Source of the DNA: Rhizobium sp. NRK18
GTDB taxonomy: Bacteria; Pseudomonadota; Alphaproteobacteria; Rhizobiales; Rhizobiaceae
Assembly: GCF_024385575.1 (NCBI RefSeq)
Contig: NZ_JANFMV010000001.1
Location: 744,001 to 808,000 of the forward strand
DNA: 64,000 nt
Direction: 5' to 3'
Numbering within the stretch: position 1 is the first letter of the stretch; every line of letters starts with the position of its first letter. Made by a program: the position numbers and the translations under genes. The notes beneath the pieces were generated by a model. The model was given only the letters and a program-made list of their open reading frames with translations, did no database searches and was not told the origin of the DNA. Of the stretch, positions 34,768-42,761 are shown one piece after another.

Positions 34768-36007
34768 ATTCGGCGGGAAGGTTTGCGTCCCGTTGCGGCG
34801 TGAGGGTAACGCCCCTGCGCACGAAACGCGTATAGACGAGATAGCTTGCGAGGCAGATCAGGCTCATGGCCGGTATTACGGTCATGAAGGCCAGCAAGGG
34901 CAGGCCGATGATCGCCGCCACCAGTCCGCAGGCAAAGCCGGTCCCCATCTGCAGGAAGCCCATCACCGCCGACGCCGAACCCGCTGTCTGATGGAATGGC
35001 ACAAGAGCGGCGGTCGTCATGTGCGGCATGACGAAGGAAATGCCGAAAGCGTAGAGGCCGACAGGCATCATGATGGAGAGATAGGACGGCGGCAGGAAAC
35101 GGGCGGACAGGAACGCCGCCAGCCCGCCGGCGAAAACGAACAGCAGACCCGGGATGACCAGCTGTTCGGCGCTCCATTTGCGCAAGAGCTGGCGGAAGAG
35201 GACAGAGCCGAAGAAATACATGCCCGTTTGCATCAGCATGCCAATGCCGAACTGGAATTCCGTCAGGCCGACATCCTTGACGAGAACGAAGGGCAGGATG
35301 GTCGCCAGCGTGTAGAGCGCGCCGACGGCGAAGGAGAGCGTCAGGGCCGCCGATATGAACTGGATGTCTGTGAAGATGCGCCGGTATGTTCTCATCAGAG
35401 GACCGGGCTTCAGCCTTGTGAGGTCAGGAACCGCCGTTTCCTGCATCAGGAAATAGACGACACCGACCGCTGTCAGTCCGAAACCGACCATCACGTAGAA
35501 GATCGCCTGCCACCCGGAAATCTCGAGCAGAACCCCGCCGATGGTGGGCGCCATGGCCGGTCCGATCGCCAGCATGATGTTGATCATGTTCATGATGCGC
35601 GACGATTGTGCGCCGGTGAACTGGTCGCGGACGATGGCGCGTGACGTTGTCAGGCCGATCGATGCGCCGATGCCCTGGACGAGGCGACCCACCAGCAGCA
35701 TGCCGACGGTCGGCGCCAATGCCGACATGACGCTGCCGAGGAAGTAGATGGAGAGGAACAGGATCGCCGAACGGCGGCGGCCGAGCGCATCGGAGACGGG
35801 GCCGCAGACCAGCTGCGTCAAGGCAAAGCCGGCAAAGTAGAGCGACAGCGTCAGCTTGATTGCGGCGGGGGAGGTGTCAAACGCATCAACCAGCACTGGC
35901 ATGGCCGGCGTGTAGAGCGACATGGACATCGGTCCGATGGTGATCAGCAATGCGCCGATCATGCTGGTCCGGCTTTCGCTCATGCGGCCAGGGACGGAAA
36001 GCCTCAT
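34766..36007 (-). CDS. Bcr/CflA-type MFS multidrug exporter
   Basis: A 413-residue, 12-span drug:proton antiporter of the Bcr/CflA subfamily. Features are MSMSLYTPAMPVL in helix 1, FALTQLVCGPVSDALGRR (the conserved loop 2-3 motif), and RLVQGIGASIGLTTSRAIVRD, typical of Bcr and CmlA. The start at 36007 overlaps the MarR stop by one base (TAATG), showing co-expression with the regulator; an internal ATG at codon 9 is the alternative. The substrate is unknown, and no resistance phenotype is claimed. Confidence 0.9.
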   Translation of the reverse strand: MRLSVPGRMSESRTSMIGALLITIGPMSMSLYTPAMPVLVDAFDTSPAAIKLTLSLYFAGFALTQLVCGPVSDALGRRRSAILFLSIYFLGSVMSALAPTVGMLLVGRLVQGIGASIGLTTSRAIVRDQFTGAQSSRIMNMINIMLAIGPAMAPTIGGVLLEISGWQAIFYVMVGFGLTAVGVVYFLMQETAVPDLTRLKPGPLMRTYRRIFTDIQFISAALTLSFAVGALYTLATILPFVLVKDVGLTEFQFGIGMLMQTGMYFFGSVLFRQLLRKWSAEQLVIPGLLFVFAGGLAAFLSARFLPPSYLSIMMPVGLYAFGISFVMPHMTTAALVPFHQTAGSASAVMGFLQMGTGFACGLVAAIIGLPLLAFMTVIPAMSLICLASYLVYTRFVRRGVTLTPQRDANLPAE

Positions 36008-36489
36008 TATGCCTTTTCTTTTTCTTCCTGTGCTGCCGGCTCGTCGCCGAAGACCAGCGACTGGTTGTCGCGCATCTTGATCAGCGCCTGCCGGACAAGC
36101 TCCCGGGACTCTGGGTCCACGCCCTGCTGCAGCTTGTCGACCACGTCCTTTGCGAGATAGCGGACCTTGCTGACCATCGCGGCGGCGTCGTCTGTCGCGT
36201 AGATCAGCTTCGCGCGGCGGTCCGTTTCGTCGGGGGTGCGGCTGATGAGGTCCAGCTTTTCCAGGCGGTCGAGATAGGCGCAGAGCGTCATCGGCTCGAT
36301 GCCCATCCTTTCCGCAATCGCCGTCTGGCGAAAGCCGCCGCAGGTCGCGGCGTGCAGCAAGGCTCGCGCTTCGCCCGGCGTGATGCCCAATCCGGCTTCA
36401 TTGATGCGTTTTTCAAACGCCGACCGGATGATCCGGGCGACATCGTTGATCAGGAACCCAACCGAGTTGGGATCAGCCTTCATGGGCAT
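36007..36489 (-). CDS. MarR-family transcriptional regulator
   Basis: A 160-residue winged-helix repressor. The DNA-binding part reads GFRQTAIAERMGIEPMTLCAYLDRLEKLDLISRTPDETDRRAKLIYATDD, with the wing Asp/Arg pair. TGAGGA precedes the ATG at 36489. It is co-transcribed with the Bcr/CflA exporter and probably represses this operon. The upstream region contains CTCAC and GTGAG half-sites (about 36513-36537) that could form an operator. Confidence 0.9.
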   Translation of the reverse strand: MPMKADPNSVGFLINDVARIIRSAFEKRINEAGLGITPGEARALLHAATCGGFRQTAIAERMGIEPMTLCAYLDRLEKLDLISRTPDETDRRAKLIYATDDAAAMVSKVRYLAKDVVDKLQQGVDPESRELVRQALIKMRDNQSLVFGDEPAAQEEKEKA

Positions 36490-36795
36490 TTTGCATTCCT
36501 CATTTTGTAAGTCTCACTTATTATTATTTTCTCGTGAGTTTTGCAATGGCCGTCAACCGGTTGATCGATCGCCGCCGATCGCGGGCGAGACGGCACGCTT
36601 GTATAACCTTGCCACAATTATCGGCCCCTGTGCCGTTTAATTTCCGCGGGTGCTTCAAATTGTGACGTCGAATTCCGCTTTTTGCGTTGCCGCCGCCGAT
36701 TGTTTCCTCTGTGGGCTTCCCCTATGCATGAGGCAATCATATCTGAAACGGCATAGATCCTATCGCCAGAACTCAAATTCCGGAGGGAATTTTCC
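36490..36795. promoter_or_regulatory. Divergent intergenic region between marR and the M3 peptidase gene
   Basis: This 306-bp region has no gene. Close to marR is an AT-rich stretch with inverted CTCAC/GTGAG arms, plausible as promoter and operator. A perfect 12-bp palindrome TCAACCGGTTGA lies at 36553-36564. GGAGGGAA at the right end is the ribosome site of the peptidase gene. Confidence 0.4.
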
Positions 36796-38862
36796 ATGCA
36801 GGCAGCACCCGTCGTCAGCCCCGAATTCATCGACTGGAGCGGACCGAACGGTCTGCCGCGCTTCGAGGCGATTGACGACACGGGCTTCGAGGCCGCCTTC
36901 GATGCCGCGCTCGCCCTGCACGATGCCGAGATCGCGGCGATCGCCGACAATGCGGAACCGGCAACCTTCGCCAACACCATCGACGCCCTGGAAATTGCCG
37001 GAGATGAATTGTCCCGGGTCTCGTCGCTGTTCTGGAACCGGGCCGGCGCCAACACCAATCCGGTGATCCAGGAACTGGAGCGCAAGATCGCGCCGAAGCT
37101 TTCCCGTCACTATTCGAAGATCGGCATGAATGCTGCGCTGTTTGCGCGCATCGACACGCTCTGGAATGCGAAGGAGACGCTCGGCCTGAGCCTGGAGCAG
37201 ATGCGGGTGCTTGAGCGGCACTGGAAGGGTTTCGTGAAATCCGGCGCGAAACTGGCCAAGGACAAGCAGGAAGAGCTGGCCGGCATCAATGAAACGCTGG
37301 CCGGTCTTGGCGCCAGTTTTGGCCAGAACGTGCTCGCCGACGAGAAGGACTGGGTCCTGTTTCTCGGCAGCGAAGACGAGCTTGCCGGCATTCCGGACTT
37401 CCTGAAGGACGCCATGGCGTCCGCTGCCGCCGAACGCGGCGAGGAGGGCAAGTTCGCCGTCACCCTGTCGCGCTCGATCATCGAGCCGTTCCTGACCTTC
37501 TCCGAGCGCCGCGACCTGCGCGAGCAGGCGTTCAAGGCGTGGATCGCCCGCGGCGCCAACGGCGGTGCGACGGACAATATCGGCATTATCCGCGACACGC
37601 TGGCCCTGCGGGCAAAGAAGGCCGAGTTGCTCGGCTACGGCAATTACGCGGAGCTGAAGCTCGACAATACCATGGCGAAGACCCCCGACGCCGTGTTCGG
37701 CCTGCTCAAGCAGGTCTGGGCGAAGGCGGTTTCCCGCGCCAGGGAAGAAGAAGCCGACATCGCCACCATGATTGCCGAGGAAGGCAAGAACCACGATGTC
37801 ATGCCCTGGGACTGGCGCCATTATGCCGAGAAGATCCGGGCGCAGAAGTTCAATTTCTCCGAAGCCGAACTGAAGCCCTATCTGCAACTCGAAAAGATCA
37901 TCGAAGCCTGTTTCGATGTCGCCGGCCGGCTGTTCGGTATCAAGGCCGTCGAGATCAAGGGTGTGGTCGCCTATCATCCAGATGTCCGGGTTTTCGAAAT
38001 CCGCGATGCGGCAAGCGGTAAACTGAAGGCGATGTTCCTCGGCGATTATTTCGCCCGCTCCTCGAAACGCTCCGGCGCCTGGATGAGCTCTTTCCAGTCG
38101 CAGCACCGGCTGACGCTGAAGAACGGCGCGCATGGCGAACTGCCGATCATCTACAATGTCTGCAATTTCGCAAAACCCGCTGCCGGAAAGCCGGCGCTGC
38201 TGTCGCTCGACGATGCCCGCACCCTGTTTCACGAATTCGGCCACGCGCTGCACGGCATGCTCTCCGACGTGACCTATCCGTCCGTGTCCGGCACGGGCGT
38301 TTCCCGCGATTTCGTCGAACTGCCGTCACAGCTCTACGAGCACTGGTTGACCGTTCCGGAAATCCTGAAAACCTATGCCGTGCACTACCAGACCGGCGAG
38401 CCGATGCCGCAGGCGCTGCTCGACAAGGTGCTCGCAGCCCGCACCTTCAATGCCGGTTTCGCGACGGTGGAATTCACCTCCTCGGCGCTGGTCGACATGG
38501 CGTTCCACACGGCCGGCAAGGTCGAGGATCCGATGGCCTTCCAGACGGACTACCTGAAGGAAATCGGCCTGCCGCAGTCGATCGTCATGCGCCACGCCTC
38601 GCCGCATTTCCAGCACGTCTTTGCCGGCGACGGCTATTCGGCCGGCTACTATTCCTACATGTGGTCGGAAGTGCTGGATGCCGATGCCTTCTCCGCTTTC
38701 GAGGAAACCGGCAACGTCTTCGATCCGGCGATGGCCAAAAAGCTCAAGGACAATGTCTATTCAATCGGCGGCGCTGTCGATCCCGAAGACACCTACAAGG
38801 CGTTCCGCGGTAAACTGCCGAGCCCGGAGGCGATGCTGAAGAAGAAGGGCCTCGCGGCGTGA
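36796..38862 (+). CDS. dcp: M3 family oligopeptidase / peptidyl-dipeptidase (Dcp type)
   Basis: A 688-residue zinc metallopeptidase of the thimet oligopeptidase family. The active site HEFGHALH begins at His479, with the downstream Glu in a VELPSQLYEHW segment, the usual Dcp/PrlC layout. The length fits Dcp (about 680). GGAGGGAA precedes the ATG. There is no signal peptide, so it is a cytoplasmic enzyme that removes dipeptides from, or trims, short peptides. The N-terminal segment (WSGPNGLPRFEAIDDTGFEAAF) favours Dcp over PrlC, but the two are hard to separate by eye. Confidence 0.92.
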   Translation: MQAAPVVSPEFIDWSGPNGLPRFEAIDDTGFEAAFDAALALHDAEIAAIADNAEPATFANTIDALEIAGDELSRVSSLFWNRAGANTNPVIQELERKIAPKLSRHYSKIGMNAALFARIDTLWNAKETLGLSLEQMRVLERHWKGFVKSGAKLAKDKQEELAGINETLAGLGASFGQNVLADEKDWVLFLGSEDELAGIPDFLKDAMASAAAERGEEGKFAVTLSRSIIEPFLTFSERRDLREQAFKAWIARGANGGATDNIGIIRDTLALRAKKAELLGYGNYAELKLDNTMAKTPDAVFGLLKQVWAKAVSRAREEEADIATMIAEEGKNHDVMPWDWRHYAEKIRAQKFNFSEAELKPYLQLEKIIEACFDVAGRLFGIKAVEIKGVVAYHPDVRVFEIRDAASGKLKAMFLGDYFARSSKRSGAWMSSFQSQHRLTLKNGAHGELPIIYNVCNFAKPAAGKPALLSLDDARTLFHEFGHALHGMLSDVTYPSVSGTGVSRDFVELPSQLYEHWLTVPEILKTYAVHYQTGEPMPQALLDKVLAARTFNAGFATVEFTSSALVDMAFHTAGKVEDPMAFQTDYLKEIGLPQSIVMRHASPHFQHVFAGDGYSAGYYSYMWSEVLDADAFSAFEETGNVFDPAMAKKLKDNVYSIGGAVDPEDTYKAFRGKLPSPEAMLKKKGLAA

Positions 38863-38956
38863 TTACGTCGGAGAATTTTGTTGGCTTGTGGTGAACCGAA
38901 TAGGATGGCATTCTCGACAGAGGACTTTAAGGTTGGTGAAACTTGGTTTGCCTTGA

Positions 38957-39604
38957 ATGTTGGAGCCCCCAAGAAATCCGCCAAGATTCGGTACTTCTAC
39001 GCCTGAAGTTATACTCGTCTCGGTGCTGGCGATTTTACTTGCCCCGGGTGGGGTCTTTGGACCTATATATTTTTTCTATCTCATTGCATATTTTTTGGAT
39101 GTAGCAGGTCTGATCAGGCACGACAATTTTTATGGGGCGGTGGCAATTGGTACAGCGCACATTGTTCTTGCTTTTGTTTTTTTTGGTTGCTGCGCTTTGA
39201 GGTTTTTGCAAGAACGGGCTGCGTATTGGGCCAGTTTGTCTCTGGCTATTTTTGCGGTCTTCTTAATTGCCGTGGCTTGTATTGATTTGTTTCCGAAACA
39301 AACGCCGGATTGGGGCGTCTCCGGAACAATAAAGAGGGCCGTACTTGCAGTGCTTTTGATGGCCGTCATTGCGATTCCTCCATTTCTACATTGGCTCGGG
39401 AAATCAAATATCGTGACGCGGTTTCTCCTGATTGGTACTGGTTCAATTCCCGCTTTGATGGGCATCTGGTACGCTATCGAGATGATCCCCTATGGAAGTT
39501 GGGACTGGCGGATTCTGCCAATATCAATCGCAATCAACGCACTACCATGCCTGATGCTTATTTTAGCCGGAGGCAAGCTGATCCACGACGGTCTTAAAGG
39601 GTAG
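38957..39604 (+). CDS. AT-rich hypothetical membrane protein (fused form of a two-part paralog)
   Basis: A 215-residue protein with about six hydrophobic spans and no known domain. Residues about 70-150 resemble the C-terminal half of the 149-residue protein at 40367 (shared ASLxLAI and PPFLHW), and residues about 153-215 resemble the 62-residue protein at 40813 (shared LPI and DGLK/DGLR ends). It therefore looks like a single-chain version of those two overlapping genes. Base composition is clearly more AT-rich than the neighbours, with many TTT/ATT codons, suggesting separate ancestry. No strong ribosome site is visible before the ATG; a downstream start is possible. Confidence 0.7.
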   Translation: MLEPPRNPPRFGTSTPEVILVSVLAILLAPGGVFGPIYFFYLIAYFLDVAGLIRHDNFYGAVAIGTAHIVLAFVFFGCCALRFLQERAAYWASLSLAIFAVFLIAVACIDLFPKQTPDWGVSGTIKRAVLAVLLMAVIAIPPFLHWLGKSNIVTRFLLIGTGSIPALMGIWYAIEMIPYGSWDWRILPISIAINALPCLMLILAGGKLIHDGLKG

Positions 39605-39626
39605 TCGGTAGAATGAATCCCTTGCA

Positions 39627-40334
39627 ATGATTCTTCACACGCTTTTCGACGCTCTTGCCTGGCTGACATCCTTCGCTGTGCTCTTCGTCTTGCGGCGGAC
39701 GTGGTTTCCGAAAAATCCGGTAAGCCAGCCGCTGCGTGGCGGATACATCGCGGCGGTCATCTTCGGGGCCGGGTTGAGTGCCTGGATTTTCGGTTCGCTC
39801 AACCTCTGGCTCTCGGGCCAGCCGGGCTTCGGCCGATCGGTGGAAGGGGCCCTGTTCGGGGCCATCGTCTCGGTGGAACTCTACAAGCATGCCTCCGGAA
39901 TTCGCGAACGCACCGGTGCGATCTATGCCCTGCCGGTGGCGTTGGGCATTGCCGTCGGACGGATCGGTTGCCTGCTCTCGGGCATGGAGGATTTTACCTA
40001 CGGCATTCCGACCGGCGGCGCATGGGGCTGGGATTTCGGCGACGGCATTCCCCGCCATCCGGTGGCGCTTTACGAAAGCCTCGCCATGGCGGCTTTTGCG
40101 TTCGTCTACCTGATCATGATGCTGCGCGGCACCGTATACTGGCGCATGAACGGATTCTATCTTGCCGTCGGCTTCTACGGTGCCGAACGCTTCGTTCTCG
40201 AATTCTGGAAGCCCTACGGCGCGGTCATTGCGGGCCTCAGCATCTTTCAGCTATTGTCCCTGATGATGGTCGGCTATGCGCTGGTCATGCTGCAGGGGAG
40301 CCGGAGCGCGCTTCAACCGGGAGGGGCCGGGTGA
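39627..40334 (+). CDS. Lgt-like (prolipoprotein diacylglyceryl transferase family) membrane protein
   Basis: A 235-residue multipass membrane protein related to Lgt, which moves diacylglycerol from phosphatidylglycerol to lipoproteins. Retained are Gly111-Arg112 of the Lgt signature, RHPVALYE (143-150) and the late ERFVLEFWKPYG with Arg188. The signature continues CLLSGMEDFTYG where Lgt has NFxNxE, and the protein is about 50 residues shorter than true Lgt. It is thus a paralog, and the housekeeping lgt is expected elsewhere. It is followed by small membrane proteins and a Tes-like radical SAM gene, pointing to lipid chemistry, by inference. Confidence 0.82.
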   Translation: MILHTLFDALAWLTSFAVLFVLRRTWFPKNPVSQPLRGGYIAAVIFGAGLSAWIFGSLNLWLSGQPGFGRSVEGALFGAIVSVELYKHASGIRERTGAIYALPVALGIAVGRIGCLLSGMEDFTYGIPTGGAWGWDFGDGIPRHPVALYESLAMAAFAFVYLIMMLRGTVYWRMNGFYLAVGFYGAERFVLEFWKPYGAVIAGLSIFQLLSLMMVGYALVMLQGSRSALQPGGAG

Positions 40335-40366
40335 AAGCGCAGCTAGCGGTGCAAATGGGGGCATGA

Positions 40367-40816
40367 ATGTTCGATCCGAATGCAGTGCCGGAGGAAAAGC
40401 GCGGCAATGCCGGCGTGGCATTGCGCGTCCTGCTCGGCGTGCTGTTCCTGTTGCCGGGCGCCTGTGGCGGGCTGTTTTACGTGGCGGCGCTGTTCGAATG
40501 GATTTCCGGCGGCTTTCGCTTTCGCGGCCCTGACAATTTTACCGGCGCGTTCGTCATCTTGGCTGCGCCGTCCATCCTCCTGTCAACCATCCTGATCGGC
40601 CTTCTGCTGCGTTATGCCTCCTGGCGCCGGGCTCCGCAGGCCAGCCTCGTGCTGGCGATCGTCTCGGCCGTGGTCATCCTGTTGTCGGTGCTGATGCTTT
40701 ACGACGAGATGGGCATCAATGCGCCCGATGACATCATCGTCACCATTCTGGTGATCGCCGTCGCCATCGGCGTCTCGGTTGTCCCGCCATTCCTGCACTG
40801 GCGGTCGAAACGATGA
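40367..40816 (+). CDS. Hypothetical four-span membrane protein (split paralog, N part)
   Basis: A 149-residue membrane protein with spans at about 18-40, 62-82, 92-110 and 124-142. It ends in VPPFLHWRSKR, very like the IPPFLHW segment of the 215-residue protein at 38957. Its last codons overlap the ATG of the 62-residue protein by 4 bases, so the two may work as a pair. Function is unknown. It lies between the Lgt-like and radical SAM genes in the same orientation. Confidence 0.75.
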   Translation: MFDPNAVPEEKRGNAGVALRVLLGVLFLLPGACGGLFYVAALFEWISGGFRFRGPDNFTGAFVILAAPSILLSTILIGLLLRYASWRRAPQASLVLAIVSAVVILLSVLMLYDEMGINAPDDIIVTILVIAVAIGVSVVPPFLHWRSKR

Positions 40817-41001
40817 TCGCGCGGATATTGCTGGTCGTTGGCGGATGTATCCTTCTCCTTCCCGGGCTTTGCAGCCTCGCATTCAGTAACATGATCCTCA
40901 CCGGCAACAGCATGGACATGGGCGTCCTGCCGATCTGGGGCGTCGGTATCCTGATCGGACTCGGTGGCGTGAAGATGATTTACGATGGCTTGAGGAAGTG
41001 A
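40813..41001 (+). CDS. Small two-span membrane protein (split paralog, C part)
   Basis: A 62-residue protein with spans at about 3-23 and 38-55. It resembles the C-terminal 60 residues of the 215-residue protein at 38957: LPI in the middle and the end GGVKMIYDGLRK against GGKLIHDGLKG. It begins with an ATGA overlap on the preceding gene. Its N-terminus (ARILLVVGGCILLLPGLC) is also echoed in the next small protein. Function is unknown. Confidence 0.7.
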   Translation: MIARILLVVGGCILLLPGLCSLAFSNMILTGNSMDMGVLPIWGVGILIGLGGVKMIYDGLRK

Positions 41002-41069
41002 CTATCCGCGCGTGGCGTCCATCTGGTAACATCGACGTCATGCGGCCGTTTCATCAGGTGGGGAAACAG

Positions 41070-41231
41070 ATGACTGTGCGCCTTCTCGGTATATTCGGTG
41101 GTCTTTGCCTGCTTTTGCCCGGCATTTGCGCCACGCCCAACTTTCATTTTGAAGGCCTGTCGGCCGCGTTGCTGGCAATCGTCGGCCTCTTGCTCATCCG
41201 CCGGAAGATCAGTCCGCCGGCTCTTAGCTGA
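41070..41231 (+). CDS. Small membrane protein related to the preceding gene
   Basis: A 53-residue protein with two hydrophobic stretches. Its start TVRLLGIFGGLCLLLPGIC aligns with ARILLVVGGCILLLPGLC of the previous protein, which is why I place the start at the ATG 41070 (with GGGG upstream) rather than the GTG at 40998 that overlaps the preceding stop. It lacks the DGLR end, so it looks like a truncated paralog. Coding status is moderately supported by these shared residues. Confidence 0.5.
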   Translation: MTVRLLGIFGGLCLLLPGICATPNFHFEGLSAALLAIVGLLLIRRKISPPALS

Positions 41232-41269
41232 CCGTTCGCTCATTTGCCTCCATCGCACCGGAAGTCCGC

Positions 41270-42673
41270 ATGAACCATCACGCCCACTCGCCGCGCAAAG
41301 CGAAGCCGTATCTGTTCTATGGGGAAACACGCTCCATGTGCGGCACCTGCATGAAGCTGGTGCCGGCGAAGATCCTGATCGAAGGGTCGGACGTCTTCTA
41401 CGAGAAGCGCTGTCGCGAGCATGGGGTGCAGAAGGTGCGCATCTCGTCTGATGCAGATTACTACTGCGCCGAGCTTTCGTTTCTGAAGCCGGGTGACCGG
41501 CCGCTGGAGGTGCAGACCCGCACCGACTACGGCTGTCCCTATGACTGCGGGCTCTGTCCCGATCACGAGCAGCATTCCTGCTTGGCGATCATCGAGGTCA
41601 ACGAGGCCTGCAACCTGACCTGTCCGGTCTGTTTTGCCGGCTCCTCGCAGGCGCTCACCGGTCACAAGCCGCTCGACGTCATCGGGCGGATGATGGACGC
41701 GCTGGTGAGGAGCGAGGGCGAGCCGGACCTGTTGCAGCTTTCCGGCGGCGAGCCGACCATTCACCCCGATATTCTTACCATCATCGACATGGCGCAGGCG
41801 CGGCCGATCCGGCACCTGATGATCAATACCAACGGCCTCAGGATTGCCACCGATCCGGCCTTTGCCGATGCGCTTGCCGAGCGGAAGAAGGGCCTCGAAA
41901 TCTACCTGCAGTTCGACTCGCTCGAGCCGGACGCGATCCGCAACCTGCGTGGCGCCGATCTTTCCAAGGTGCGCCGCAAGGCGCTGGAGGCGCTGGAGGC
42001 GAGGGGCATTTCGACGACGCTGGTCGCGACGGTGAAGAAGGGTGTCAACGACCACGAAATGGCGGCGATCATCGACCATGCGCTCGGCTTTTCCTGTGTG
42101 CGCGGTGTCACCTTCCAGCCGGTGCAGGATGCAGGCCGCAACGAGGATTACGATCTGAAGAAGAACCGCGTGCTGCTCTCCGACATTCGCCGGCGGATCA
42201 TCGATGACAGCGGCATCTTCGGCGAGGCAGACATGATCCCGCTGCCCTGCAACCCGACGGCGATCTCGATCGGCTATGGTCTGCGAAATGGCAAGGCGGT
42301 CATTCCGGTCACCTCGATGATCCCGAAGGACGAGCTGGTCGAGGCGGTGCCGAACGCGGTCAATTTCGAACGCTATCCGTCGCTCAAGCAGAAGATCTTC
42401 GATCTGTTCTCGCTCTCCACCATCGAGCCGAACGTCGCCGGGCGCCTCGGCGATCTGCTCTGTTGCCTGCCGCAGGTGCCGGTGCCGGAGGGACTGTCCT
42501 ACGAGAACATCTTCCGGGTGGTGATCGTCAATTTCATGGACCGGCACGATTTCGACGTCGGCAACGTCAAGCGGTCCTGCATCCACTTCGTCACCGAAAA
42601 CGGGCAGCTCATTCCGTTCGAGACATATAACCTTCTCTACCGGGAAGGATCCGTCGCGCGCTTTCGCGATTGA
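41270..42673 (+). CDS. Radical SAM protein of the tetraether-synthase-like (Tes/MJ0619) family
   Basis: A 467-residue iron-sulfur enzyme. The radical SAM cluster is Cys114-x3-Cys118-x2-Cys121 in NEACNLTCPVCFA, with GGEP (the SAM amino group motif) at about 162-165. Upstream are the extra cysteine motifs of the MJ0619/Tes family: Cys24-x2-Cys27, Cys48-x2-His51, and GCPYDCGLCPDHEQHSC (Cys89, Cys93, Cys96, His99, Cys104). In archaea Tes joins lipid tails by carbon-carbon bonds between unactivated chains, and bacterial homologs are proposed in membrane-spanning lipid synthesis. Here it sits with an Lgt-like protein and an exporter. Family membership is well supported by motifs; a lipid substrate is inference. 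Confidence 0.85.
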   Translation: MNHHAHSPRKAKPYLFYGETRSMCGTCMKLVPAKILIEGSDVFYEKRCREHGVQKVRISSDADYYCAELSFLKPGDRPLEVQTRTDYGCPYDCGLCPDHEQHSCLAIIEVNEACNLTCPVCFAGSSQALTGHKPLDVIGRMMDALVRSEGEPDLLQLSGGEPTIHPDILTIIDMAQARPIRHLMINTNGLRIATDPAFADALAERKKGLEIYLQFDSLEPDAIRNLRGADLSKVRRKALEALEARGISTTLVATVKKGVNDHEMAAIIDHALGFSCVRGVTFQPVQDAGRNEDYDLKKNRVLLSDIRRRIIDDSGIFGEADMIPLPCNPTAISIGYGLRNGKAVIPVTSMIPKDELVEAVPNAVNFERYPSLKQKIFDLFSLSTIEPNVAGRLGDLLCCLPQVPVPEGLSYENIFRVVIVNFMDRHDFDVGNVKRSCIHFVTENGQLIPFETYNLLYREGSVARFRD

Positions 42674-42693
42674 CCTGCAGATTTGAGGGTTCC

Positions 42694-42744
42694 CGGATGC
42701 GGGGTGCCGGGTCTAGAGTGCGCGCGCAACGTGCCCCGCATCCG
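42694..42744. repeat. Intergenic inverted repeat between the radical SAM and exporter genes
   Basis: CGGATGCGGGG and CCCCGCATCCG are perfect 11-base arms separated by 29 bases. There is no T run, so this is not a standard terminator. It may be a processing or stabilising hairpin between the two transcription units. Confidence 0.5.
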
Positions 42745-42761
42745 ATTCTCCAGGTCCCGCC

